DNA of 7,730 nt, from the NCBI GenBank assembly GCA_021732245.1, contig JAKFVJ010000254.1, positions 1 to 7,730 on the forward strand. The letters are read 5' to 3'. Both the position numbers and the translations under genes were made by a program. The DNA is from Candidatus Obscuribacterales bacterium. Lineage in GTDB: Bacteria > Cyanobacteriota > Vampirovibrionia > Obscuribacterales > Obscuribacteraceae. Under the pieces are notes generated by a model. The model had not been told where the DNA came from and did not search any database. It saw only the letters and a program-made list of their open reading frames with translations. Positions 1 to 5,552 of this stretch are shown one piece after another (the first letter of the stretch is position 1; each line of letters starts with the position of its first letter).

Positions 1-930
1 GGACAAGGAAGCCATGGCAACGGTAATGGCAAAGTATAAAACCGGCTTAGTAATAAACGCCAATGACGGAACCAGAATTAGGAGAAAAATGCCGATCGGC
101 ATAGAAAACATATGAAACACGTACAAGCCATAACTTATTTTCCCTAAGTAGGCGATTGGTCTAAAGGAAAACGTATTCAGCAATAAGGCATTATTTGTTC
201 TCCACAGGCCAAATACGACAAGAGCCATTGCGAATCCACAAACTGTTTCATCTAAGCCAAATAGATGCTGCTGGTTAAGTTCCAAAGGAATCCAGGCAAG
301 TATTAATGCAAGACCCAGCATAAAACACCTGGAGCCGCTCCAGTTTTTTGTATTAGCTTGAAGTTCTAACAATCCTGCCAAACATCCCCAGAAAAGGTAT
401 TGTCCTCGGACTGGTAAAAGCAATTCATAGAGCGTATTTGGAGCAACTGCCTGAAAAATCAGCTTGGCGATAATGGTGAGAAGAATCATAGTCGTCAAAA
501 AGCGCAAGCGCATAAGAGACGGAACTAGAAGGATTAGTGGCGCGTACGAAAGATAGAACTGTTCTTCGACGCAAAGACTCCAAAAATGGTTGACCAAACT
601 GGTTGATTGTCCTAGCAAATAAATTTTGATATTCCAGAGATAGGTAAACAACCAGAGTGGATAGGGTAATAGCCCAATAGCCAGCAAAACCAAGAGAACA
701 AAATAGTAAAGCGGAAAGATCCTCAAACTGCGCCGTATATAAAAGACTTTCAGGTCATGCTTTATAGAACCAGTTTCTCCTTTAAGCAAGAGACGGGTTA
801 TGAGAAAGCCGCTTAAGACAAAAAATAGATTGACTCCGACAGAACCTGTTAGCTGAATGCCGATAAAGTGCTGCGCAAAGACCAGAAAGAAGGCTAAAAA
901 TCTTAATCCGTCTAATTGCTGTCTGTGCAT
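1..930 (-). CDS. Acyltransferase family 3 (OafA/YrhL-like) integral membrane protein, partial
   Basis: The frame is open for 310 codons from the ATG at 930 and runs off the left window edge, so the C-terminus is missing. The protein looks like a membrane O-acyltransferase, a family that moves acetyl or similar groups onto envelope polysaccharides, peptidoglycan, lipids or secondary metabolites. Visible hallmarks are the N-terminal LDGLR (6-10) with an R-X10-H pair (R10, H21), GVNLFFVLSGFLIT (32-45), FYIRRSLRIFPLYY (63-76), FWSLCVEEQFYL (116-127) and LGKISYGLYVFH (262-273). Several hydrophobic segments suit a multi-pass membrane protein, and about 310 of the usual 350-400 residues are present. 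No Shine-Dalgarno site precedes the ATG. A TAATAT box ends 6 bases upstream, which may mean a leaderless message. A TTG two codons further up is the only other in-frame start before a stop. Family assignment is firm; the acceptor substrate cannot be told. Confidence 0.92.
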   Translation of the reverse strand, partial: MHRQQLDGLRFLAFFLVFAQHFIGIQLTGSVGVNLFFVLSGFLITRLLLKGETGSIKHDLKVFYIRRSLRIFPLYYFVLLVLLAIGLLPYPLWLFTYLWNIKIYLLGQSTSLVNHFWSLCVEEQFYLSYAPLILLVPSLMRLRFLTTMILLTIIAKLIFQAVAPNTLYELLLPVRGQYLFWGCLAGLLELQANTKNWSGSRCFMLGLALILAWIPLELNQQHLFGLDETVCGFAMALVVFGLWRTNNALLLNTFSFRPIAYLGKISYGLYVFHMFSMPIGIFLLILVPSLAFITKPVLYFAITVAMASLS

Positions 931-1032
931 GGGCAAATATTAGCATGCAGTACTGTTAACTTTGCATTTTTTGGAAACTTCTGTCCCTTTTCTGCCATCT
1001 AGACCCAACGGATAGTTATCTGGTTTGCGTTT
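931..1032. other. Divergent intergenic region between the acyltransferase and NHEJ genes
   Basis: These 102 bases separate the minus-strand acyltransferase from the plus-strand phosphoesterase gene and must carry both promoters. Apart from the TGCTAATAT match on the minus strand, no convincing -35/-10 pair was found for the plus strand. The phosphoesterase ATG at 1033 has no Shine-Dalgarno sequence, unlike most genes further right. No hairpin or repeat stands out. Confidence 0.5.
937..945 (-). promoter_or_regulatory. Possible extended -10 element for the acyltransferase gene
   Basis: On the minus strand the bases read TGCTAATAT, an extended -10 form (TG-N followed by TAATAT). The hexamer (942-937) ends 6 bases before the ATG at 930, so transcription would begin at or next to the start codon. 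No good -35 hexamer is visible at the usual distance, which is tolerated with extended -10 promoters. This is a motif match only. Confidence 0.3.
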
Positions 1033-1647
1033 ATGTTGGGACAATACAAGAAAAAGCGAAATTTCAAACAAACGCCCGAGCCCAAGGGACAGATTAACAG
1101 TTCCAAAGACAGGCTTGCTTTCGTAGTGCAGAAGCACGCCGCCAGTCACCTGCACTATGACTTCCGACTGGAAGCAAAAGGCGTTCTTTTATCCTGGGCC
1201 GTACCAAAAGGACCTTCCATTGATCCCGAAGTTAAAAGACTGGCAATCATGGTTGAAGATCACCCGTTCGACTATAAGGACTTCGAAGGCATTATCCCAA
1301 AAGGGCAATACGGTGCCGGCGAAGTAATTGTCTGGGACAACGGCATCTATCTTCCGGCAGACGCGGTAAGCGGCGACATTACAACCAAAGAAGCAGAGAA
1401 GCTAATTGCATCAGGAATTAGAAAAGGCAAGTTGACTTTTGTGCTGCTGGGCAAAAAACTCAAAGGCGAGTGGACCTTGATAAAAACAGGCAAGGATGAG
1501 AACCAGTGGCTTCTTATTAAGCACAAGGATAAATATGCCGGCACAAAAGACATTACTCACATGAATAAGTCAGTGATTTCAAAAAGGACAGTAGAAAGTT
1601 TAAAAGCAAAAACCAAGAAAGGAGGTCGCAATGAAAAAGGTCATTAG
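1033..1647 (+). CDS. Stand-alone LigD-type 3'-phosphoesterase (PE) of bacterial NHEJ
   Basis: This 204-residue protein matches the phosphoesterase module of LigD, a metal-dependent enzyme that trims 3'-terminal ribonucleosides and 3'-phosphates from broken ends so that a ligatable 3'-OH is left. The signature QKHAASHLHYDFRLE spans 33-47 and VEDHPFDYKDFEG spans 74-86. By alignment from memory to the Pseudomonas aeruginosa domain, H35, H41, D43, R45, H77 and Y81 correspond to its H42, H48, D50, R52, H84 and Y88, and E16 to E21. Asn10 sits where that enzyme has Asp15. The start is supported by the typical N-terminus YKKKRNFKQTPEP, although no Shine-Dalgarno site precedes the ATG. The C-terminal tail (about 170-204) is basic and includes SVISKRTVESL, resembling the linker that joins PE to ligase in fused LigD. 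The gene overlaps the ligase gene by 17 bases, so it is the first gene of a translationally coupled operon. Confidence 0.95.
   Translation: MLGQYKKKRNFKQTPEPKGQINSSKDRLAFVVQKHAASHLHYDFRLEAKGVLLSWAVPKGPSIDPEVKRLAIMVEDHPFDYKDFEGIIPKGQYGAGEVIVWDNGIYLPADAVSGDITTKEAEKLIASGIRKGKLTFVLLGKKLKGEWTLIKTGKDENQWLLIKHKDKYAGTKDITHMNKSVISKRTVESLKAKTKKGGRNEKGH
1621..1626 (+). promoter_or_regulatory. Shine-Dalgarno site of the ligase gene, inside the PE gene
   Basis: GGAGGT lies four bases before the ATG at 1631, within the last codons of the phosphoesterase gene. It shows that the ligase has its own initiation site and is not the product of a damaged fused reading frame. Confidence 0.75.
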
Positions 1648-2635
1648 TCCAATGCTTGCAGCGACAGCCCTAGCTCCTTTTACAAGACCGGGCTGGATAT
1701 ATGAACCAAAATTTGATGGCATTCGTGCACTAGCGAAAATTGAAAACGGAACGGTAAAAATAACTTCGCGCAATGGGCTCGACTTAACTCATCGTTTTCC
1801 AGATCTTGTGAGCGATCTTACAGGAAACAAAAACATGATTATCGATGGAGAAATAGTTGCTTTAGATAGTGAAGGCAAACCGAGTTTTCAACTCTTGCAA
1901 CAACAAAATACACGTACGCAACAACGCTCCAAGAAAGTCAAGCGCACTATCGTCTATTACGTGTTCGACATGCTTTTCGACGGTGCTGATATTACTGAAA
2001 AACCACTGTCCGAGCGTAAAAGGCGTTTGACTTCCAAACTCAAGCAGACCGATTCTGTAAGGTTAGTCAAGGAAATCCCAACAACAGGCGAAGCGGCATT
2101 TCAAAGCTGCTTGAAGCACGGGCTGGAAGGCATTATTGCTAAACAAAAATACAGCATGTATCAAATGGGTAAACGTTCCAGCAATTGGGTGAAAATCAAA
2201 GGCAATCACACAGCCGAATTCGCCATCGGTGGCTATACTGACGGCACCGGCAGTCGCGCATCTACTTTCGGATCCTTACTGCTTGGTTATTATGACCGCA
2301 AAGGAGAATTTCAATATGCGGGCGGAGTGGGCACAGGCTTTGATGATGCGACCTTGAATATCCTCACCAAATGCATGAAATCGTTAAAGTCCAACGAAAA
2401 CCCATTCAATATTGTTATTAAGGGCAAAGGAAAACCACATTGGGTTATTCCGCACTTAGTCGCCGAAATACAATTCGCCGAAATGACTCAAGATGGCATC
2501 CTGCGTTTGCCTGTTTTCCTCCGCCTAAGAGATGATATTACTGCCGAAGAAGCTGGTCCTCGAACCGTCGTGTCACCTCCATCCAGAAGAAGAGATCGCA
2601 GAGAATTCGAGGCAATGATGAGCCATGCCACATAA
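1631..2635 (+). CDS. ligD: ATP-dependent DNA ligase, LigD ligase module encoded separately
   Basis: The 334-residue protein seals nicks and breaks in NHEJ through a lysine-AMP intermediate. The nucleotidyltransferase motifs appear in order: motif I EPKFDGIR (25-32) with adenylated lysine K27, SRNG (46-49), motif III DGEIVALD (72-79), motif IIIa YVFDMLFDG (110-118), motif IV LEGIIAK (165-171) and motif V WVKIKG (186-191). The OB-fold follows, including GGYTDGTGSR (200-209), YAGGVGTGF (229-237) and the motif VI region AEIQFAEMTQDGILRLPVF (278-296). The protein begins directly at the PMLA segment that opens the ligase module in fused LigD, and has neither the phosphoesterase nor the polymerase domain. 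A 25-residue Arg-rich tail follows the OB-fold. The ATG at 1631 has GGAGGT four bases upstream. The gene overlaps its neighbours by 17 bases upstream and 11 bases downstream. The symbol applies to the ligase module only. Confidence 0.95.
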   Translation: MKKVISPMLAATALAPFTRPGWIYEPKFDGIRALAKIENGTVKITSRNGLDLTHRFPDLVSDLTGNKNMIIDGEIVALDSEGKPSFQLLQQQNTRTQQRSKKVKRTIVYYVFDMLFDGADITEKPLSERKRRLTSKLKQTDSVRLVKEIPTTGEAAFQSCLKHGLEGIIAKQKYSMYQMGKRSSNWVKIKGNHTAEFAIGGYTDGTGSRASTFGSLLLGYYDRKGEFQYAGGVGTGFDDATLNILTKCMKSLKSNENPFNIVIKGKGKPHWVIPHLVAEIQFAEMTQDGILRLPVFLRLRDDITAEEAGPRTVVSPPSRRRDRREFEAMMSHAT

Positions 2636-3707
2636 GATTACGGACGACCTCATGTCCATAAGGAACAACGGCAAATTGTCTATTAATGGACATGAATTGG
2701 AAGTCTCCAATCTCAATAAAATACTTTGGCCGGCAACGAACAAAAAAGGTATTACGAAACGTGATTATTTGCTTTACCTAATGAGCATTGCACCGGTGCT
2801 TCTACCCCACTTAAGAAATCGACCAATTACGCTTGTACGCTATCCAAATGGTCTAGGTGGACAAAAGTTTTTTCAAAAACACTGGGACCATGCACTGCCT
2901 GAATTTGTCGAGACAGTACGATACTTCTCAACTAGTAATGATGAAGATCAGGATTACTTGCTTTGCAATAATCTTGCCACCTTGTTATGGCTAGGGCAGG
3001 TTGCCGATCTTGAATTGCACACGGTACACTCGCGAATTATAACCAGTCCGGATGCACGCGGTCTCTCGCGCAAATTTACCGGCTCAGAAAAGGCAATAGA
3101 ATCCTCTGTATTAAACTATCCAGACTTCATCGTGCTTGACTTAGATCCGTATATTTATAGCGGCAAAGAAGCTAAAGGAGAGGAGCCCCAGCTTAACCTC
3201 AGGGCGTTCAAACGAACCTGTCGTGCCGCACATTCACTCAAGAACATTCTGGATGGGCTGGGGATGAGAGCCTTTATCAAAACAACCGGTAAGACAGGAC
3301 TGCACATCTATATTCCAATCGTGCGGAATGTGGATTATGACGATGTGCGAATGTTCGCTGAGACTTTGGGAAGATATTTGATGCAAGAGCATCCAACGAC
3401 AATTAGCATGGAATGGGCTACAAAAAAACGTACAGGGAAGATCTTTTTTGATCACAACATGAACGCAAGAGGTAAAACTTTGGCTTCCATCTACTCACCG
3501 CGCGCTGTCGAAAATGCGGTTGTGTCAACACCAATTAGCTGGGATGAAATTGACTCCATTTATCCGACTAATTTTACTATTAAAAACATTCCCGAGCGTA
3601 TTGCAAAATTTGGTGATCTTTGGGCCGACATACTACTAAGCAAGACTGATCTCCATGCGGTTCTCTCAGCAGAACCTAAACGTTCTAACAGTTCCAGGTG
3701 GATTTAG
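2625..3707 (+). CDS. LigD-type primase-polymerase (PolDom) encoded separately
   Basis: The 360-residue protein is the polymerase module of LigD, a member of the archaeo-eukaryotic primase superfamily. It fills gaps and adds nucleotides, often ribonucleotides, at aligned break ends before ligation. Hallmarks are LEVSNLNKILWPAT (25-38), PHLRNRPITLVRYPNG (61-76), the metal-binding DLD (D172, D174) in VLDLDPY, KTTGKTGLHIYIP (219-231) with H227, and D276 in GKIFFDHNMNARGKTLA (271-287), followed by YSPRA and STPISWDEI. These cover the whole domain at normal size, with a somewhat longer N-terminus and an ordinary C-terminus (KFGDLWADILL). The first in-frame ATG is at 2625, only six bases after an in-frame stop. 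It has a weak GAGG 12 bases upstream, so expression probably depends on coupling to the ligase gene, which it overlaps by 11 bases. Its stop lies 12 bases from the stop of convergent ku. Confidence 0.95.
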   Translation: MPHKITDDLMSIRNNGKLSINGHELEVSNLNKILWPATNKKGITKRDYLLYLMSIAPVLLPHLRNRPITLVRYPNGLGGQKFFQKHWDHALPEFVETVRYFSTSNDEDQDYLLCNNLATLLWLGQVADLELHTVHSRIITSPDARGLSRKFTGSEKAIESSVLNYPDFIVLDLDPYIYSGKEAKGEEPQLNLRAFKRTCRAAHSLKNILDGLGMRAFIKTTGKTGLHIYIPIVRNVDYDDVRMFAETLGRYLMQEHPTTISMEWATKKRTGKIFFDHNMNARGKTLASIYSPRAVENAVVSTPISWDEIDSIYPTNFTIKNIPERIAKFGDLWADILLSKTDLHAVLSAEPKRSNSSRWI

Positions 3708-3739
3708 TCCCATTGCAATTCAACTTGCTCTCCTGGAAC
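3691..3739. terminator. Inverted repeat spanning the convergent pol and ku ends
   Basis: GTTCCAGG at 3691-3698 is the exact reverse complement of CCTGGAAC at 3732-3739. The 33-base interval between them holds both stop codons. Either strand could form this hairpin, so it might act as a shared terminator between the two convergent operons. The long loop and the absence of a following T-run make that uncertain. With only 12 bases between stops there is little other room for termination signals. Confidence 0.3.
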
Positions 3740-4544
3740 GTGTTGAGGTACGCTTACGACCCGTCTTGCTTTTTGCCGAACCTTTCACGTCCTTGATACT
3801 AGCGCGCAAAGCGTCCATCAAGTCGACCACTTTCTCCTTCTTGGCACGCTTAGGCATCTTAATTGCCTGTCCTTCAATTTTTGCTTCAATAAGCTCGTGC
3901 AGAGCTGTCTCATAGTGGTCTTCGAATTTGTCCGGATCAAAAGCCCCAGTCATGGCATCGATGAGATCAGCAGCCATGGCTTGTTCCTGCCTACTGAGTT
4001 TTGCTTCAGGCACTGATGCTTCTAAATCTATGCGTATCTCGTTTGGATAAAGCAGCGTTGTAACAATCAACTTATCGCCTAATGGACGGAGCAAACATGG
4101 TCTTTCTCGGGTTCTAATTGTAAGACTGCCGATACCATAGACGGCTTTGTCACTTAGTGCCTTCATAAACAAAGCAAATGGCTTATTCGCACTTTTGTCA
4201 GCTTCCAGATAATAAGTCTTATCGAAATAGATAGGGTCAATTTCTGAATTGTCGACAAACTCGCTAACTTCAATGGAGTTCTTACTAGGCAGAGGCAGTT
4301 TTTCCATGTCTTCACTAGTTAGGACAACATACTCGCCCTTTGTATATTCAAATCCTTTTTCCAACTCGTCCCAGTCAACTTGTCTCTCACAAGTAGGGCA
4401 CCATCTTTGTTCTTTTATCCTAGACTGGCACTCTTTGTGCAGCAGGTGAAAAGACACCCGAGAACTCTCTGTTGCTGAGTATAACTTTACCGGGATGCTC
4501 ACAAGGCCAAATGTTATGAGTCCGCTCCAAATAGATTTTGGCAT
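3720..4544 (-). CDS. ku: Ku DNA end-binding protein of bacterial NHEJ
   Basis: The 274-residue protein is a bacterial Ku. Ku forms a homodimeric ring that threads onto double-strand break ends, protects them and recruits LigD activities. The N-terminus IWSGLITFGLVSIPVKLYSA (5-24) is diagnostic. It is followed by FHLLHKEC (32-39), EYTKGEYVVLTSEDM (66-80), IDPIYFDKTYYLE (102-114) and LLYPNEIR (164-171). Near the C-terminus, VVDLMDALRASIK (239-251) resembles the conserved segment linked to LigD recruitment. It is followed by a Lys/Arg/Ser-rich tail (252-274) of the kind that adds DNA contacts. H36, C39, C49 and C52 could form a metal site; C49/C52-type cysteines occur in several Ku proteins. Length is typical. 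The Shine-Dalgarno match before the ATG is weak, and the gene lies 15 bases downstream of a small gene with a strong one, so the two are probably cotranscribed. Ku runs convergently to the phosphoesterase-ligase-polymerase operon. Confidence 0.96.
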   Translation of the reverse strand: MPKSIWSGLITFGLVSIPVKLYSATESSRVSFHLLHKECQSRIKEQRWCPTCERQVDWDELEKGFEYTKGEYVVLTSEDMEKLPLPSKNSIEVSEFVDNSEIDPIYFDKTYYLEADKSANKPFALFMKALSDKAVYGIGSLTIRTRERPCLLRPLGDKLIVTTLLYPNEIRIDLEASVPEAKLSRQEQAMAADLIDAMTGAFDPDKFEDHYETALHELIEAKIEGQAIKMPKRAKKEKVVDLMDALRASIKDVKGSAKSKTGRKRTSTRSRRAS

Positions 4545-4559
4545 GGCACTTGCCTATCT

Positions 4560-4763
4560 CTAACTAATCTTTCTATCTATCTTTCTATCTTCTGAAAGTG
4601 CGTCCGTAATGTCATAAACTTTACACGTTGGTTTATTACTATGATCATCAATAAAATGAATGAACTCTTTGAACTGCACCTTTAGCATACGCCGTATATC
4701 TGCCGATAATAACTCGACCGAGACATCGCACTCACATTCTCTCAATGTAGCTACGATATTCAT
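4560..4763 (-). CDS. Small unrecognised protein (67 residues) encoded upstream of ku
   Basis: I do not recognise this family. The case for a real gene is AGGAGG (4774-4769) five bases before the ATG, the best Shine-Dalgarno site on this strand next to ku, and a stop only 15 bases before the ku ATG. That spacing indicates an operon in which ku translation may depend on this gene. The predicted protein is soluble, with no signal peptide or membrane segment. It starts MNIVATLRECECDV, with a Cys-X-Cys pair (C10, C12) and a third cysteine at 47. A central stretch (about 18-39, LLSADIRRMLKVQFKEFIHF) looks helical and amphipathic. The C-terminus is a charged repeat, DRKIDRKIS, encoded by a perfect 12-base tandem duplication. 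It could be a Ku-associated accessory factor, a regulator, or an unrelated passenger gene. Confidence 0.65.
   Translation of the reverse strand: MNIVATLRECECDVSVELLSADIRRMLKVQFKEFIHFIDDHSNKPTCKVYDITDALSEDRKIDRKIS
4567..4590. repeat. Perfect 12-base tandem duplication
   Basis: ATCTTTCTATCT occurs twice back to back (4567-4578 and 4579-4590). It lies at the 3' end of the 67-residue gene and encodes DRKI twice on the minus strand. The unit is a multiple of three, so copy-number change keeps the frame. It sits about 25 bases upstream of the ku start. Confidence 0.9.
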
Positions 4764-4954
4764 GGTTTCCTCCTATCCTTGCTTTCCGTACGTTCTTCCC
4801 TGTTCGGTTATAAAGACTCAAAACGGTAGGTCTTGGTTCCGCGCAAACCGGCACCATACAAAAGACTCAGAAGAGCACTCCCAAGCCACTTCCAGAACAT
4901 TAAGACGAAGCTATTGCTATTAAGATAGGCTTAAATGATGGAACTTTGAGCAAT

Positions 4955-4984
4955 TTGAATCGATCTGCATATCCATAGTGATAC
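4955..4984 (+). promoter_or_regulatory. Weak candidate promoter for the LRV-repeat gene
   Basis: TTGAAT and TGATAC are separated by 18 bases and lie about 30 bases before the translation start at 5015. Each hexamer departs from the sigma-70 consensus at two positions. The assignment rests on position and spacing only. Confidence 0.25.
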
Positions 4985-5000
4985 AAAAATCAATTACGGC

Positions 5001-5007
5001 AGGAGGT
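5001..5007 (+). promoter_or_regulatory. Shine-Dalgarno site that fixes a TTG start
   Basis: AGGAGGT is followed by seven bases and then TTG at 5015. The near-perfect match and spacing select this TTG as the start codon, even though it is not an ATG. Confidence 0.85.
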
Positions 5008-5014
5008 AATAATC

Positions 5015-5482
5015 TTGACCATATTTGAACTATTCAAACTTCCTTTAGAAGAACTAAAAGCCAAATTACATCGTAATTTCGCTGCAGAAACTGAAGAACC
5101 CGGTATCAGATTCAAGCTGGCGAAAAAGCGTCTAGCATCCAGCCCTAACGCCCACCCTAGAACTCTGGGCAAGCTGGCAAAGAAAGAGCCACCGGAAATT
5201 CTTGAGCGAATCGCTGAAAACTCGCAGTCCAAGCCAAGAACCCTTGAGGAGTTGGCTGAACACGAAGAAGCTGATGTTCGCGCCGCTGTTACGGAAAACA
5301 CCAATACACCGGAAGAGACAATCCAGACGTTGGCTCATGATGCCAATCCTGATGTGCGTTTCAGGCTAGCTGAAAACAGCAATACAAGCATTGCTGTTCT
5401 TCAAGAACTAGCTAGCGACGAGAATCCGTACGTTAGCGCACGAGCCAAGGAAACACTGAGGAATTTGCGTAAAGCAAGTTAG
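5015..5482 (+). CDS. LRV/HEAT-like repeat protein (155 residues)
   Basis: The protein consists mostly of four head-to-tail repeats of exactly 26 residues at 40-65, 66-91, 92-117 and 118-143. Each follows a pattern like hAEN-x-NTP-x-x-x-hxxLAxDxxPDVRxx, with h hydrophobic. This is the pattern of leucine-rich repeat variant (LRV) and related HEAT-like bacterial repeats, which stack as paired helices into a superhelical protein-binding surface. The first repeat is the most diverged. A 39-residue N-terminal cap (IFELFKLPLEELKAKL) and a short basic tail flank the array. There is no signal peptide or membrane segment, and no iron-sulfur cysteine cluster like that of the Azotobacter LRV protein, since the protein contains no cysteine. 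TTG is the start, fixed by AGGAGGT seven bases upstream. The gene stands alone, divergent from ku and convergent with a secreted-protein gene. The partner is unknown, so the role is open. Confidence 0.88.
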   Translation: MTIFELFKLPLEELKAKLHRNFAAETEEPGIRFKLAKKRLASSPNAHPRTLGKLAKKEPPEILERIAENSQSKPRTLEELAEHEEADVRAAVTENTNTPEETIQTLAHDANPDVRFRLAENSNTSIAVLQELASDENPYVSARAKETLRNLRKAS

Positions 5483-5504
5483 TTGTAAATTCGCATTTAA
5501 TTGC

Positions 5505-5527
5505 AGGGGCGCATTGCATGCGCCCCT
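5505..5527. terminator. Perfect 10-base-pair GC-rich hairpin between convergent genes
   Basis: AGGGGCGCAT (5505-5514) pairs exactly with ATGCGCCCCT (5518-5527) around a 3-base loop. After a C/A mismatch, two more outer pairs are possible (5502-5503 with 5529-5530). It sits 22 bases after the LRV gene stop and 25 bases after the stop of the oppositely oriented secreted-protein gene, the classic place for a bidirectional terminator. Neither side carries a good T-run, so factor-independent termination would be imperfect. The TAGGGGCG...CGCCCCTA form also resembles short dispersed palindromes found in many copies in some bacterial genomes. Confidence 0.6.
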
Positions 5528-5552
5528 ACATAAATCTACTGCACTTACTGCT

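Larger units (their letters stand above)
4764..5014. other. Divergent intergenic region between the ku operon and the LRV-repeat gene
   Basis: These 251 bases hold the promoters of two divergent units, and no convincing gene. On the minus strand, TATAAC (4812-4807) is a plausible -10 for the small-gene/ku operon, without a clear -35. Just downstream of it are two GAAC copies in direct orientation exactly 10 bases apart (4805-4802 and 4795-4792). AAAGACTCA occurs twice, at 4812-4820 and 4861-4869. On the plus strand, TTGAAT (4955-4960) and TGATAC (4979-4984), 18 bases apart, form a weak promoter candidate for the LRV gene. No palindromic LexA-like operator was found. Confidence 0.45.

Noticed and set aside
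940..1155. Minus-strand reading frame of 71 codons overlapping the PE start
   Set aside because: It overlaps the diagnostic N-terminus of the phosphoesterase on the other strand and resembles no family.
1631..2635. Programmed +1 frameshifting joining PE, ligase and polymerase into one protein
   Set aside because: Each junction has its own start codon and the ligase has a strong Shine-Dalgarno site. No slippery codon with an adjacent stop like that of prfB is seen, so coupled initiation explains the overlaps more simply.
3655..3915. Plus-strand reading frame of 86 codons across the pol-ku junction
   Set aside because: It is the antisense of the ku C-terminus and has no ribosome binding site.
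4568..4590. Tetranucleotide repeat acting as a phase-variation switch for ku
   Set aside because: The repeat is imperfect at four bases. Its true period is 12, which keeps the frame, so slippage would not switch a reading frame off.
4660..4923. Plus-strand reading frame of 87 codons in the region upstream of ku
   Set aside because: It is antisense to the small gene, lacks a Shine-Dalgarno site, and its predicted protein has irregular composition. The minus-strand gene is far better supported.
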